Below, in pieces: positions 53,970-63,700 of a stretch of 64,000 bases of DNA (positions within the stretch are counted from its first letter, which is position 1; the number at the start of each line of letters is the position of its first letter). The notes beneath the pieces are model-generated. The model worked only from the letters and a program-made list of their open reading frames with translations. It did not search any database and had not been told where the DNA came from. The DNA is from Labrys monachus (GTDB lineage Bacteria; Pseudomonadota; Alphaproteobacteria; Rhizobiales; Labraceae): positions 441,043 to 505,042 of the forward strand of contig NZ_JAUSVK010000001.1 of the NCBI RefSeq assembly GCF_030814655.1, read 5' to 3'. The translations under genes and the position numbers were made by a program.

Positions 53970-55015
53970 CGACGCAGACCTCGATCGGCACCGACCGGCG
54001 GGCGTTTCGCAAGGGCGTCGTCCTCGGCCTGACCATGGCCGAGATCATGCTGCTGCTGATCTTCTGCCTGCTGATCGCAGCCTCCGTCGTGTTCCAGCGC
54101 GAGCACAAGGCCAATCAGGACCTCGCCGCCCGGCTCGCGGAGAAGAGCGAGGATCTCGACCGGGCGATCGCCGACAGGAACGGCATGGCCCGCCTCGCCG
54201 AGGCCGCGCGGCGCGGCACCGCCGACGCGCCGGCGGCGGGCGACGACTGGCGCAAGCTCGTCGAGGCCCAGCAGGCGGTCGCGCGCCTGGGGGAGGCCGG
54301 CCTCACGGTCCAGCGCGTCACCGACCAGGCGCAGAAGCTCGCCACGGTGGTGCCCCTGCTGGAGCAGGGCGCGACCGCCTCGCAGATCCGCCAGGCACTC
54401 GACCAGTCGCACGAGCTGCGGCAGAGCCTCGAGGCCGCCGATCTCAGGACGGCTTCGATGGCCGATATCGCCCGCTGGGCCGCGATCGGCAAGCAGGCGG
54501 AAGCCGACCGGGGAGGGGGGCGCGGGTCGCATGACTGGCCGCCAATCGTCAGCCTGAGCGAGGCGAAGGGCTATCACTTCCCCGTCGCCAGCGCCGAGCT
54601 GACGCCGGATTTCGAGCAGAAGCTGAAGTCGAAGGTGGTCGACGAGGTCGCTTCGATCGTGGCCCGCTACGACGTCGACGTGGTCGAGGTGATCGGCCAT
54701 ACCGACGAGCAGCCGATGAACGCCGGCGGTTCCAACCTCGATGCCCGGCTGGTGCCGGCGCTCAGCGGCAAGGTGCCGATCGACAGCCTGTCTCCGGCCG
54801 ACAATGCCGGCCTCGGCATGGCGCGCGCCGTCTCGGTCGCGCGGGTGCTCAAGGCCGATCCCCGCCTCAGGGGCGTGACGGTGCTGCCGATGTCGGGGGG
54901 GCAGATGATCCTGCCGGGCGATACGCTCACCGACGGCACGTCGGGCGGCGACGTCCAGGCCCGCCGGCGCATCGAGATCCGCATGCGCCGCTCCGAAGGC
55001 CGGATCGCACCCTGA
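53966..55015 (+). CDS. MotB/ZorB-like protein with OmpA domain, operon gene 4
   Basis: A 349-residue protein. A single TM helix (LTMAEIMLLLIFCLLIAASV) has Glu26 at the position of the ion-carrying aspartate in MotB/ExbD (F-I-D-V-M or Y-A-D-L-M there, M-A-E-I-M here). A coiled coil covers about 45-180. The C-terminal OmpA-like peptidoglycan-binding domain contains VEVIGHTDEQP and ARRRIEIRMRR. It completes the operon with gene 3 as a likely MotAB-like stator pair. It is not a flagellar MotB: no motility gene is nearby. Confidence 0.83.
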   Translation: MTTQTSIGTDRRAFRKGVVLGLTMAEIMLLLIFCLLIAASVVFQREHKANQDLAARLAEKSEDLDRAIADRNGMARLAEAARRGTADAPAAGDDWRKLVEAQQAVARLGEAGLTVQRVTDQAQKLATVVPLLEQGATASQIRQALDQSHELRQSLEAADLRTASMADIARWAAIGKQAEADRGGGRGSHDWPPIVSLSEAKGYHFPVASAELTPDFEQKLKSKVVDEVASIVARYDVDVVEVIGHTDEQPMNAGGSNLDARLVPALSGKVPIDSLSPADNAGLGMARAVSVARVLKADPRLRGVTVLPMSGGQMILPGDTLTDGTSGGDVQARRRIEIRMRRSEGRIAP

Positions 55016-55056
55016 CGCCGACATGCTGTCCCCCTCGGCGGAGACGGATGCCGCAA

Positions 55057-55105
55057 GGCGGGTCGGGAGACCCGCCCACCGGTGCGCCGGTCCCCTGACC
55101 GGCAC
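55057..55105 (-). repeat. Hairpin repeat R2, right copy (inverted)
   Basis: GGCGGGTC-GGGA-GACCCGCC, then CACCGGTGCGCCGGTC and TGACCGGCAC, is the reverse complement of 50274-50310 with small changes. It lies 41 bp after the operon and may be its terminator. The broken Rrf2 gene begins about 100 bp on. Confidence 0.75.
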
Positions 55106-55206
55106 GCAGGCGCCGCGCTTGCGGAAGACGAAGAGCAGACTGGAAGCCAGCTCTTCGGGCGCAGCGTCTTGACGCCGCTCGCCGTTTGCGAGCAACTCCG
55201 ACTCAC

Positions 55207-55606
55207 ACCAAGCTGCAGAAGGCCGGCCTGGTGAGCGCCTCGAAGGGGGCGCGGCGGCTTCCGGCTGGCGCGGCCGGCCGAGGCGATCAGCGTGCTCGAC
55301 GTCATCGCGGCGATCGACGGCGACAAGCCGCTGTTCGACTGCCGCGAGATCCGCGGCCGCTGCGCGATCTACGAAGGCCGGTCCTGGACGCCGCGCGGCG
55401 TGTGCCCGATCCATGCCGTCATGCTGGAGGCCGAGGCGGGCATGCGCGACGTCCTGGCGGGGCACACCCTCGCCGGCATCGCCGCTGCGGTCGCCGCCAA
55501 GGCGGCGCCGGGCTTCGGCCAGGAGATCGCGCAATGGCTGGCGGGCCGGTCCGGTGCGCCGCGCCGGAGCCGCGAGGCCGACCGGCGGAACGGCGCGGAC
55601 GGCTGA
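55207..55606 (+). pseudogene. 5'-truncated, frameshifted Rrf2-family regulator
   Basis: The phase from 55207 reads TKLQKAGLVSASKGA, the recognition-helix end of an Rrf2 winged HTH. Near 55245-55255 the phase changes by one base and continues as GGFRLARPAEAISVLDVI, then CREIRGRC and CPIHAVMLEAE. The three cysteines match Fe-S-binding Rrf2 members (IscR/NsrR/RsrR-like). The first 50 or so residues of the HTH are missing; the DNA just upstream is the R2 repeat and unrelated sequence. The gene looks inactivated by the same event that placed the neighbouring operon. A sequencing error could explain the frame change but not the missing start. Confidence 0.7.
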
Positions 55607-55632
55607 TGACGGATGCGGGAAGGAGAGATGAG

Positions 55633-56382
55633 ATGGGTTACCGGATTTTCCTGGCCGGCGCCGCCGGCGCCGTCGGCAGGCGGCTCATTCCGCTTCTGCT
55701 CGGCGCCGGCCACAGCGTCGCGGGAACGACGCGTTCCGCCGCCAGGGCGGGCGAATTGAAGGCGCTCGGCGTCGAGCCGGTGATGGTCGACGTCTTCGAT
55801 GCGCGCGCCCTGTCTGCCGCGGTTGCCGCCGCCGGGCCGGAGATCGTCATCCACCAGCTGACCGATCTGCCGCCGGGCGTCGATCCGGCCCGCATGGCCG
55901 AGGCGATCACGGGCAATGCCCGCATCCGCGACGAGGGCACGCGCAACCTCGTCGCCGCGGCGATGGCGGCGGGCGCCCGGCGGCTGGTGGCGCAGAGCAT
56001 CGCCTGGGCCTATGCCGACGGCCCGGAGCCGCATCGGGAAGAAGATGCGCTCGACATCGGCGCGGAGGGGGCCCGGGCGATCAGCGTGGGGGGCGTGATC
56101 GCGCTGGAGCGCCATGTGCTGAAATCGCCGCTGGGAGGCGTGGTGCTGCGCTATGGCCGGCTCTACGGTCCGGGCACCGGTGTCGACGCGCCGCCGGCTT
56201 CGATGCCGCTGCATGTCGATGCCGCGGCCCATGCGGCGCTCCTCGCCATCGAGGGCCCCAGCGGCATCTTCAACATCGCCGAGCCCGGCGCCCGGCTCGC
56301 GACGGACAAGGCGCGGATCTTGCTCGGCTGGCATGCCGATTTCCGGCTGCCGCTCGGCGGGGTCCGGGAGACGGCGCCATGA
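55633..56382 (+). CDS. NAD-dependent epimerase/dehydratase family protein
   Basis: A 249-residue short, extended-SDR-like protein. The NAD motif is FLAGAAGAVGRRLIPLLLGAG, and EIVIHQLTDLPP and RLVAQSIAWAYADGPEP follow as in sugar-nucleotide epimerases and atypical SDRs. It is shorter than classical epimerases (about 310 residues), and the YxxxK pair is not clear, so the reaction is uncertain. AGGAG lies 8 nt before the ATG at 55633. It follows the broken Rrf2 gene, whose ancestor may have regulated it. Confidence 0.83.
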   Translation: MGYRIFLAGAAGAVGRRLIPLLLGAGHSVAGTTRSAARAGELKALGVEPVMVDVFDARALSAAVAAAGPEIVIHQLTDLPPGVDPARMAEAITGNARIRDEGTRNLVAAAMAAGARRLVAQSIAWAYADGPEPHREEDALDIGAEGARAISVGGVIALERHVLKSPLGGVVLRYGRLYGPGTGVDAPPASMPLHVDAAAHAALLAIEGPSGIFNIAEPGARLATDKARILLGWHADFRLPLGGVRETAP

Positions 56383-56545
56383 CGATGGCGGCAAACCGCG
56401 ATTTTCGTCACCGACGATGATTGCGGGCCACTCGTCATACCGGATTGAGCGCGGCCCGCCTATATGATGCCGGGAATCTCCCGATCCGGAATGGGCCTGT
56501 GCCCGCTCCGGTCATCTTCGGCCGCGCGGCGGCAAAGGAGGAGCG

Positions 56546-57913
56546 ATGCCAGACGACGTCCACGCCGAAGCGATCCCCGAGGGCGGGCCGGCCGGTGCCG
56601 TTCGCCGCCACCGTGTCGTCGTCGTCGGTTCCGGCTTCGGCGGGCTCGAGACGGTCCAGCGCCTCGCCGGCGCGCCGGTCGACATCACGCTCGTCGACCA
56701 GCGCAACCACCATATCTTCCAGCCCTTGCTCTACCAGGTCGCCACCGCGTCGCTGGCGACCTCGGAGATCGCCTGGCCGATCCGCAGCCTGATGCGCGGC
56801 CGCCCGGAGGTGACGACCCTGCTCGCCACGGTGACCGGCGTGGACATGGCGGCCCGCCAGGTCCTGCTCGACGGCGAGGCGCGCCTGCCCTACGACACGC
56901 TGGTGCTGGCCACCGGCGTGCGCCACGCCTATTTCGGCCATCCCGAATGGGAGCCGTTCGCCCCCGGCCTGAAGACGCTCGAAGATGCCACCCGCATCCG
57001 CCGCCGCATCCTGCTCGCCTTCGAGCAGGCGGAACGCGAGACCGACCGGCGCCGCCAGGATGCGCTGCTGACCTTTATCGTCGTCGGCGCCGGGCCGACC
57101 GGCGTGGAACTCGCCGGCACCATCGCCGACATGGCGCGCGATACCCTGCCGCCCGACTTCCGCAACATCGATACCCATCGCGCGCGCGTCGTCCTCATCG
57201 AGGCGGGTCCGCGCGTGCTCGCCGGCTATCCGGAGGATCTTTCGGCCTATGCCCAGCGCTCGCTCGAACGCCTCGGCGTCGAGGTGGAGCTCGGGCGCGC
57301 GGTTTCTGCCTGCACGGCGGAGGGGGTCGTCTATGGCGACCGGCGGCTGGAGGCGAGGACGATCATCTGGGCGGCCGGCGTGCGCGCCTCGCCCGCCGCC
57401 GAATGGCTCGGCGCGCCGGCCGACCGCGCCGGCCGGATCCAGGTCCTGCCCGACCTCACCGTCCCCGGCCATCCCGAGATTTTCGCCATCGGCGATACCG
57501 TGACGATCGCCGGGCCGGACGGCAAGCCCGTCCCCGGCATCGCGCCGGCCGCCAAGCAGGAGGGACGCCATGTCGCCGGCACCATCAAGGCGCGCCTCGG
57601 CGGCGCTGCCGGTCCGTCCGCGGCGTTCCGCTATCGTCATCAAGGCAGCCTGGCGCAGATCGGCAAGAAGCTCGCCGTCATCGATTTCGGCTGGATCAAG
57701 CTGCGCGGCGCGCTGGCCTGGTGGATCTGGGGCATCGCCCACATCTATTTCCTGATCGGCGTGCGCGCCCGCCTCTCGGTGGCGATCAACTGGCTCTGGA
57801 TCCACATCCGCAACCAGCGCAGCGCCCGCCTGATCACGCAGGGGAGGGGGGCGGAAGGGCTGCCGGAGACGAGCGGCTCATCGGGGAGCGCGGGCGCCCC
57901 GCCCGCTCTTTGA
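56546..57913 (+). CDS. ndh: Type II NADH dehydrogenase
   Basis: A 455-residue peripheral-membrane flavoprotein that passes electrons from NADH to quinone without pumping. The FAD site VVVVGSGFGGLETVQRL, the quinone-side LVDQRNHHIFQPLLYQVAT, the NADH site FIVVGAGPTGVELAGTI and the GIAPAAKQEGRHVA segment are all conserved. The C-terminal hydrophobic helix (WIWGIAHIYFLIGV) anchors it. The last 15 residues (GSSGSAGAPPAL) are encoded by a GC-rich inverted repeat and look like a read-in extension. AAAGGAGGAG precedes the ATG. Confidence 0.93.
   Translation: MPDDVHAEAIPEGGPAGAVRRHRVVVVGSGFGGLETVQRLAGAPVDITLVDQRNHHIFQPLLYQVATASLATSEIAWPIRSLMRGRPEVTTLLATVTGVDMAARQVLLDGEARLPYDTLVLATGVRHAYFGHPEWEPFAPGLKTLEDATRIRRRILLAFEQAERETDRRRQDALLTFIVVGAGPTGVELAGTIADMARDTLPPDFRNIDTHRARVVLIEAGPRVLAGYPEDLSAYAQRSLERLGVEVELGRAVSACTAEGVVYGDRRLEARTIIWAAGVRASPAAEWLGAPADRAGRIQVLPDLTVPGHPEIFAIGDTVTIAGPDGKPVPGIAPAAKQEGRHVAGTIKARLGGAAGPSAAFRYRHQGSLAQIGKKLAVIDFGWIKLRGALAWWIWGIAHIYFLIGVRARLSVAINWLWIHIRNQRSARLITQGRGAEGLPETSGSSGSAGAPPAL
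57883..57908. repeat. GC hairpin overlapping the ndh 3' end
   Basis: GGGGAGCGCGGGCGCCCCGC is followed by CCGCTC; the arms GAGCG-CGGGC and GCCCGCTC form a stem. It resembles the outer arm of the nearby palindromic repeat and encodes the C-terminal tail of the ndh product. It may be its terminator. Confidence 0.6.
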
Positions 57914-57978
57914 ACCGCCACGTCTGCCCGGAGATGCACCGCCCCGTTCCCGAACCGCGGTGCGAGCGGCAGGCGAGA

Positions 57979-58133
57979 GCGGGCGGGACGCCCATATGCG
58001 CTAACATAACGGAAATACCCGCCTTCTCCCGGTTCGGGACACCGCATTTCCTTTGGAAATGCGAAGTCCTGCATGGGAGAAGGAAAATCGCGCTATTGTC
58101 GGCAAAGTTAGCGCATATCGGCGTCCCGCCCGC
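57979..58133. repeat. Complete 155-bp palindromic intergenic element
   Basis: The outer arms GCGGGCGGGACGCCCATATG-CGCTAAC and its reverse complement at 58107-58133 match at 26 of 27 positions. Inside are CGCCTTCTCCC/GGGAGAAGG and ATTTCC/GGAAAT stems, so the whole unit can fold as one hairpin. Related copies in this window are at 25061-26410 (split by IS630) and 39553-39712. It lies between ndh and the convergent Gfo/Idh gene, 16 bp before the latter's stop. It resembles a non-autonomous MITE or a REP/RIME-type unit. Confidence 0.85.
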
Positions 58134-58149
58134 GCTCCCGGGGCTTTTT

Positions 58150-59292
58150 TCACGCGCCGGCGGATACCCAGGCGCCGCTGCGGCCGGATTCGATGATGGC
58201 GTCGCATATTTGCGTCGTTTCCAGCGCGTCGCGGAAGGTCGGCGCCGCCGGCTTGCCCGAGGACAGGCCCTCGATGAAGTCCGCCACCGTGTGCACGAAG
58301 GAATGTTCGTAGCCGATCGATAGGCCCGGCACCCACCATCTGCCGAGATAGGGATGGTCGCCGTCGGTGACGAGGATGGAGGACCAGCCGCGCAGCGCAC
58401 TCTCGACGCGGTGGTCGAACCATTGCACGCGGTTGAGGTCGTGCAGGTCCCAGGCGAGCGAGCCGTGCTCGCCGTTGATCTCCAGCGTGTAGAGCGCCTT
58501 GTGCCCCCGGGCGTAGCGGGTCGATTCGAAGGTGCCGAGCGAGCCGTTGGCAAAGCGCGTCAGCACCGCCGCGGCATCGTCGATGCCGACGGCCTGCACC
58601 TCGCCGCTCAGGGCGTTCCTGCGCTGCTTGACGAAGGTCTCGGTCATCGCCGTGAGGGTGTCGATCGAGCCGTTGATCCAGATCGCCCCGTCGATGCAGT
58701 GGGCGAGCAGGTCGCCGGTGACGCCCGAGCCCGCGGCGCCGACATCGAGACGCCAGGTGCCGGCGCCGCCCTGGGGCACGTCGGGCGAGATGGTCCAGTC
58801 CTGCAGGAATTTCGACCGGTAGTGGAAGATCTTGCCGAGCTTGCCGGATGCGACGATCTGCTTGATGAAGGAAACCGCGGGCACGCGCCGGTAATTGTAC
58901 CAGACGAGGTTGGGGACGCCGGCCTTCTCCACCGCCTCGACCATGGGCAGCGCTTCGGCGGCCGTGCGGGCGAGTGGCTTCTCGCACAGCACCATCTTGC
59001 CGGCCCCGGCGGCCGCGATGGCGATCTCGGCATGCAGGTCGTTGGGCGTGCAGATGTCGATGGCGTCGATATCCTCGCGCTCCACCAGCCTGCGCCAGTC
59101 GTCCTCGATCGATTCATAGCCCCATGTCTCGGCGAAGGCGGCGGCTTTTTCGGCGTTGCGGGCGGCCACCGCCTTGAGGACGGGCTGGTAGGCGAGGTCG
59201 AAGAAATTGCCGACCGTGCGATAGGCATTGGAATGGGCCCGGCCCATGAAGCCGTAGCCCACCATGCCGATGTTCAGTGTCTTGCGTGCCAT
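58150..59292 (-). CDS. Gfo/Idh/MocA-family oxidoreductase
   Basis: A 380-residue NAD(P)-dependent dehydrogenase of inositol/sugar type. The Rossmann motif [15 protein letters not shown] opens it, and [15 protein letters not shown] is the EKP catalytic signature. [19 protein letters not shown] carries the catalytic His/Asp pair. It is coupled to the upstream isomerase gene (9-bp gap). Together they probably oxidise and rearrange a polyol or sugar. Confidence 0.93.
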   Translation of the reverse strand: MARKTLNIGMVGYGFMGRAHSNAYRTVGNFFDLAYQPVLKAVAARNAEKAAAFAETWGYESIEDDWRRLVEREDIDAIDICTPNDLHAEIAIAAAGAGKMVLCEKPLARTAAEALPMVEAVEKAGVPNLVWYNYRRVPAVSFIKQIVASGKLGKIFHYRSKFLQDWTISPDVPQGGAGTWRLDVGAAGSGVTGDLLAHCIDGAIWINGSIDTLTAMTETFVKQRRNALSGEVQAVGIDDAAAVLTRFANGSLGTFESTRYARGHKALYTLEINGEHGSLAWDLHDLNRVQWFDHRVESALRGWSSILVTDGDHPYLGRWWVPGLSIGYEHSFVHTVADFIEGLSSGKPAAPTFRDALETTQICDAIIESGRSGAWVSAGA

Positions 59293-59301
59293 GGTTTCCC
59301 C

Positions 59302-60348
<1,047 letters not shown>

Positions 60349-60654
60349 CGTCTCTCCCTTGATATCCGTTATCGGCTTTTTTGAAATCGTTCGTAGCGGG
60401 CTGCATCAACGCCTGCGTTGCCGCCATCCGGCCCGCGAGCGTCCGGCTCGTCCCGACCGGCGGGCTGTTCATCCTCTTGCCTCACGCACCGGAACCGGCC
60501 GGTTCACCGCATTATCGCGACCGGGCCTGTTTTTCAAAGGGGTAAGTGCCGTTCTGAAATAATAATATAATAGAAGGAGTGGCATGGGCCCGAGCCTTTC
60601 CGCTTGGCCTGTGGCGAGGTCGCGCTCCCACGAATATCCGAGCCTCGCGTCCAA
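60349..60654. other. Gap with an orphan ribosome-site and start
   Basis: 306 bp upstream of the isomerase and downstream of autotransporter 3. An AT island (TATAAT at 60566-60571) is followed by AGAAGGAG and an ATG at 60584 that opens a frame of only 38 codons, running through the terminator below. No product is recognised. The isomerase promoter must also lie here. Confidence 0.4.
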
Positions 60655-60691
60655 ACGGAAACGCCCTCCTCCCGGGCCGGGAGGAGGGCGC
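60655..60691 (-). terminator. Terminator of autotransporter 3
   Basis: CGCCCTCCTCCCGG and its reverse complement form a stem of up to 14 bp with a minimal loop. On the minus strand it is followed by TTTCCGTTT, about 24 bp past the autotransporter stop. Confidence 0.8.
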
Positions 60692-60713
60692 TTGGCATAG
60701 CCGTCCGGTCGGG

Positions 60714-63700
60714 TCAGAACTTCCAGCCGACCGTGCCGTGGACACCCTGGTCCTGGGTGTCCTTGCCGAACTGGCCGGTATAGGCGATGTCCACCGTCAT
60801 GGTCTGGGTCACCGCGGCGCCGAGGCCGGCCTCGACGACCGCCGCGTCCTGGGCGATCGGCACGCCGGCGACGGAGAACGGGCTGGAGCCGTCGACCGTG
60901 AAGGTGCTGGTCGGGGTGATGTTGCCGAAGGCGTGGCGCCAGCCGAGGGTGCCGTTTGCCGTCATCCCGATGCCGCTGAGATCGAAGGCCAGCGAACCGC
61001 GCATGCCGAGCGTCGAGAAGGTGACGCCGGTGTTGCTGCTGCGCGCGGTGAGCGCAGCCTCGCCGCCCTTTTCGGTGAAGCCGTCGGTATGGAGGTTGAC
61101 ATAGGCCAGGCCCGCGAAAGGCTCGAAGCTGGCAGTGCCCGCATCGATCTTGTAGCCGACATCGCCGAAGACCTGCGCCGTCGCGGCATCATACTTGCCG
61201 TGGAGGGTGTCGGCGAAGTCGGGCAGCACCACATAGCGGTCGGTGCTCACAGTGTGCCAAGTGTAGCTGCCGCCGGTCCGAAGGCCGAGCGGTCCCCACT
61301 GGTTGCCGGCATAGAGGCCGACATTGTAGTCGTCGCTCGAACCGGACGAATTGCGGCCGTCGATGCTGAAGTCCGACTGGCCGTAGCCGCCGAGGATGCC
61401 GACCCGCCAGGTGTCGAACACACGGGTATCGATGCCGAGCAGGACCCCGCCGATCGAATGATCGACCGTTGCGGCATTGCCGTCGCCGTCGACATGGCCC
61501 CAGGAGCCATAGGCCCGGCCCCAGGCGGTGACGCCGTCGCCCTCGCAGAACGGGTCGTTCTGCGGACCGACATGGTTGGACCGGATGCCGGTATTGCTGC
61601 CCCCGGTATCGCAGAGGGCCTGCCGCAGCCGATCCGTCACGGCATCGCGGGTGATGTCGCTCTCACCGATCAGCACCGACTTGGTGGAGGCGTAGGCCTC
61701 GCCCGAAAGCTGGTTGAAGGCGGAGCGCGCATCGGCGTCGCTGGTGAGCGACCCGATGACGTTGTGGAGGTTGTTGTCGCCGGGAAGGCTGTCGAGGCCG
61801 GCCGCCGTGGCGATTTCATTGCGCGTCACGCCGGCCGCGGCGAAGGCCCGGTCCTGCGTCACGGTTTCCGTGATGGCGTGCGGGTTGCCCACGTCGTCGT
61901 AGCCGGCGGTCACCCCGTAGAAGGCTGTGCCGACGAAAGTGTCGTACTGGCCGACGACGCCGCCCGCCGCGGTCAAGACGGTGATGGGCGTGTTCAGCGG
62001 CACGTCGACCAGACCGTTGGGCGAGGTGGCGATCGATAAGGTGGCATTGCTCTGGATGGTGGCGACGCCGCTCACCGCGATCAGATCATGGATGCCGCCG
62101 GCGCCGACCTGGGCTTCATAGGTCGAGCCGCTTTCCTGCGTGAAATCGCCATTGACGGTCAGGGTGCCGATATCGGCGCCCCCATTGCCGCCGGGCCGGA
62201 CGATCGAACCGGCCTGGGCATCGAGGGAGCCGTCGGCCGGCGAGGCGGCGGCGGTTCCGATGGTGCCGGTGCCCGATAGGATGCCGCCGCTTCCCAGCGT
62301 CACCGCCGACGTCACGGAACCGTCGAGTTCGAGGGCGGCGCCGGTCACCGTGGTGGCGCCGGTATAGGTGTTGGTGCCGTTCAGGACTTCGCTGCCGCCC
62401 GAAAGCGTCAGCCCGCCGGTGCCGCCGATGGTGCCGCTATAGGTGTCGTGCGCATCCGTCAACGTCAGGAACTCGGCGCCCAGATCGACGGCGCCGGTGC
62501 CCGACAGACTCTTGATCGAGGCGCCGGCCGTGGTGGCGGAGATGTCGAAAGTGGTGCCGTCGGCGAGAGCCAGGCCGCTGGAGGCGGCGATGCTGCCGAG
62601 GCCGGACAGCGCCAGGGTGCCGCCGGAGACCGTCGTCGAGCCGGTATAGGTGTTCAGGCCGGACAGGATCAGCGTGCCGTCGCCGGTCTTGACGATGTCG
62701 CCGGCCGGCGTGCCGTCGCCGATGACGCCGCTGAGCGTGTCGGTCAGGCCGGTGCCGACATTGACCGTCGGGTCGCCGTCGATGACGATGTCGTTGGCGA
62801 CGGTGTAGGTGCCGGCGGTGAAGTCGAGCGTCGTGCCGGCCGCCATCTCCAGGACGCCGGTGCCCAGCGCGGTGTCGTTGCCGACCGCGATCGTGCCGTT
62901 CTGCAGTACCGTGCCGCCCTGATAGGTGTTGGCGCCGGAAAGCGTCAGCGTGCCGTCGCCGATCTTGGCCAGTTTCCCGCTGCCCGACAGAACGCCCGTC
63001 CATGTCGCGCCGAGGCCGTTGGTGTCGATGATCGACGGCCCGCTTCCCCCGAGCGTGGCATCGACGTCCGTCGCCAGGGCCGAACCGGTGACCTGGATGC
63101 CGCCGTCGTTCCAGTTGAACACGTAGGTGCCGGTCGCAGCGCCCCCGCCATAGCGCTCGGCCAGCGACGAACCGCCGATCTTCAGAATGCCGCCGTCGAG
63201 ATCATATTCGCCGTTGCCGTAGCCCGACAGATAGAGCGTGGTGGTGTTGGCGACGGAGAGGACGCCGCCGGTCTGGACGATCTTTCCGGTACCGGCCGTG
63301 CCGGGGTCGGCTGCGCTGCTGTCGCCGATGACGAGTTCGGTTGTCACCAGGCCCGTATTCGTCAGATCCAGCTCGCCGCCACTGATGTTCAGCGTGCCGG
63401 TGCTTTGACTATGGCCGGTGGTATTGCGGCCGATATCGAACATGCCGTCGTTGAGGGTGAGCGTGCCGCCTTGCAGGTTGTAGATGCCGGTGCCGCCCTG
63501 GTTGCCGATGTTCAACAGGGCGCAATGGGCGCTGGTCCCGCAGCCATCGGTGATCAATACGGTGCCGCCGCTCTGGGTCACCGTGCCGGTGCCGCCGAAA
63601 TCGCCGACCTGCAGGCCCGTAGTGAAGGTGAGCGAGCCGCCGCTGATGTTCAGATTGCCGGTATGGCCCGTGCCTTCGCCGACCGCCAGGTAGCTGATCT

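Noticed and set aside
50572-55015. Calling the operon a Zorya defence system outright
   Set aside because: Only the ZorA/ZorB-like half can be argued. No ZorC, ZorD or ZorE helicase/nuclease is present within reach, and two other genes are unlike Zorya components.
53966-55015. Flagellar motor protein MotB
   Set aside because: No flagellar or chemotaxis genes nearby, gene partners are different, and the TM carboxylate is Glu rather than Asp.
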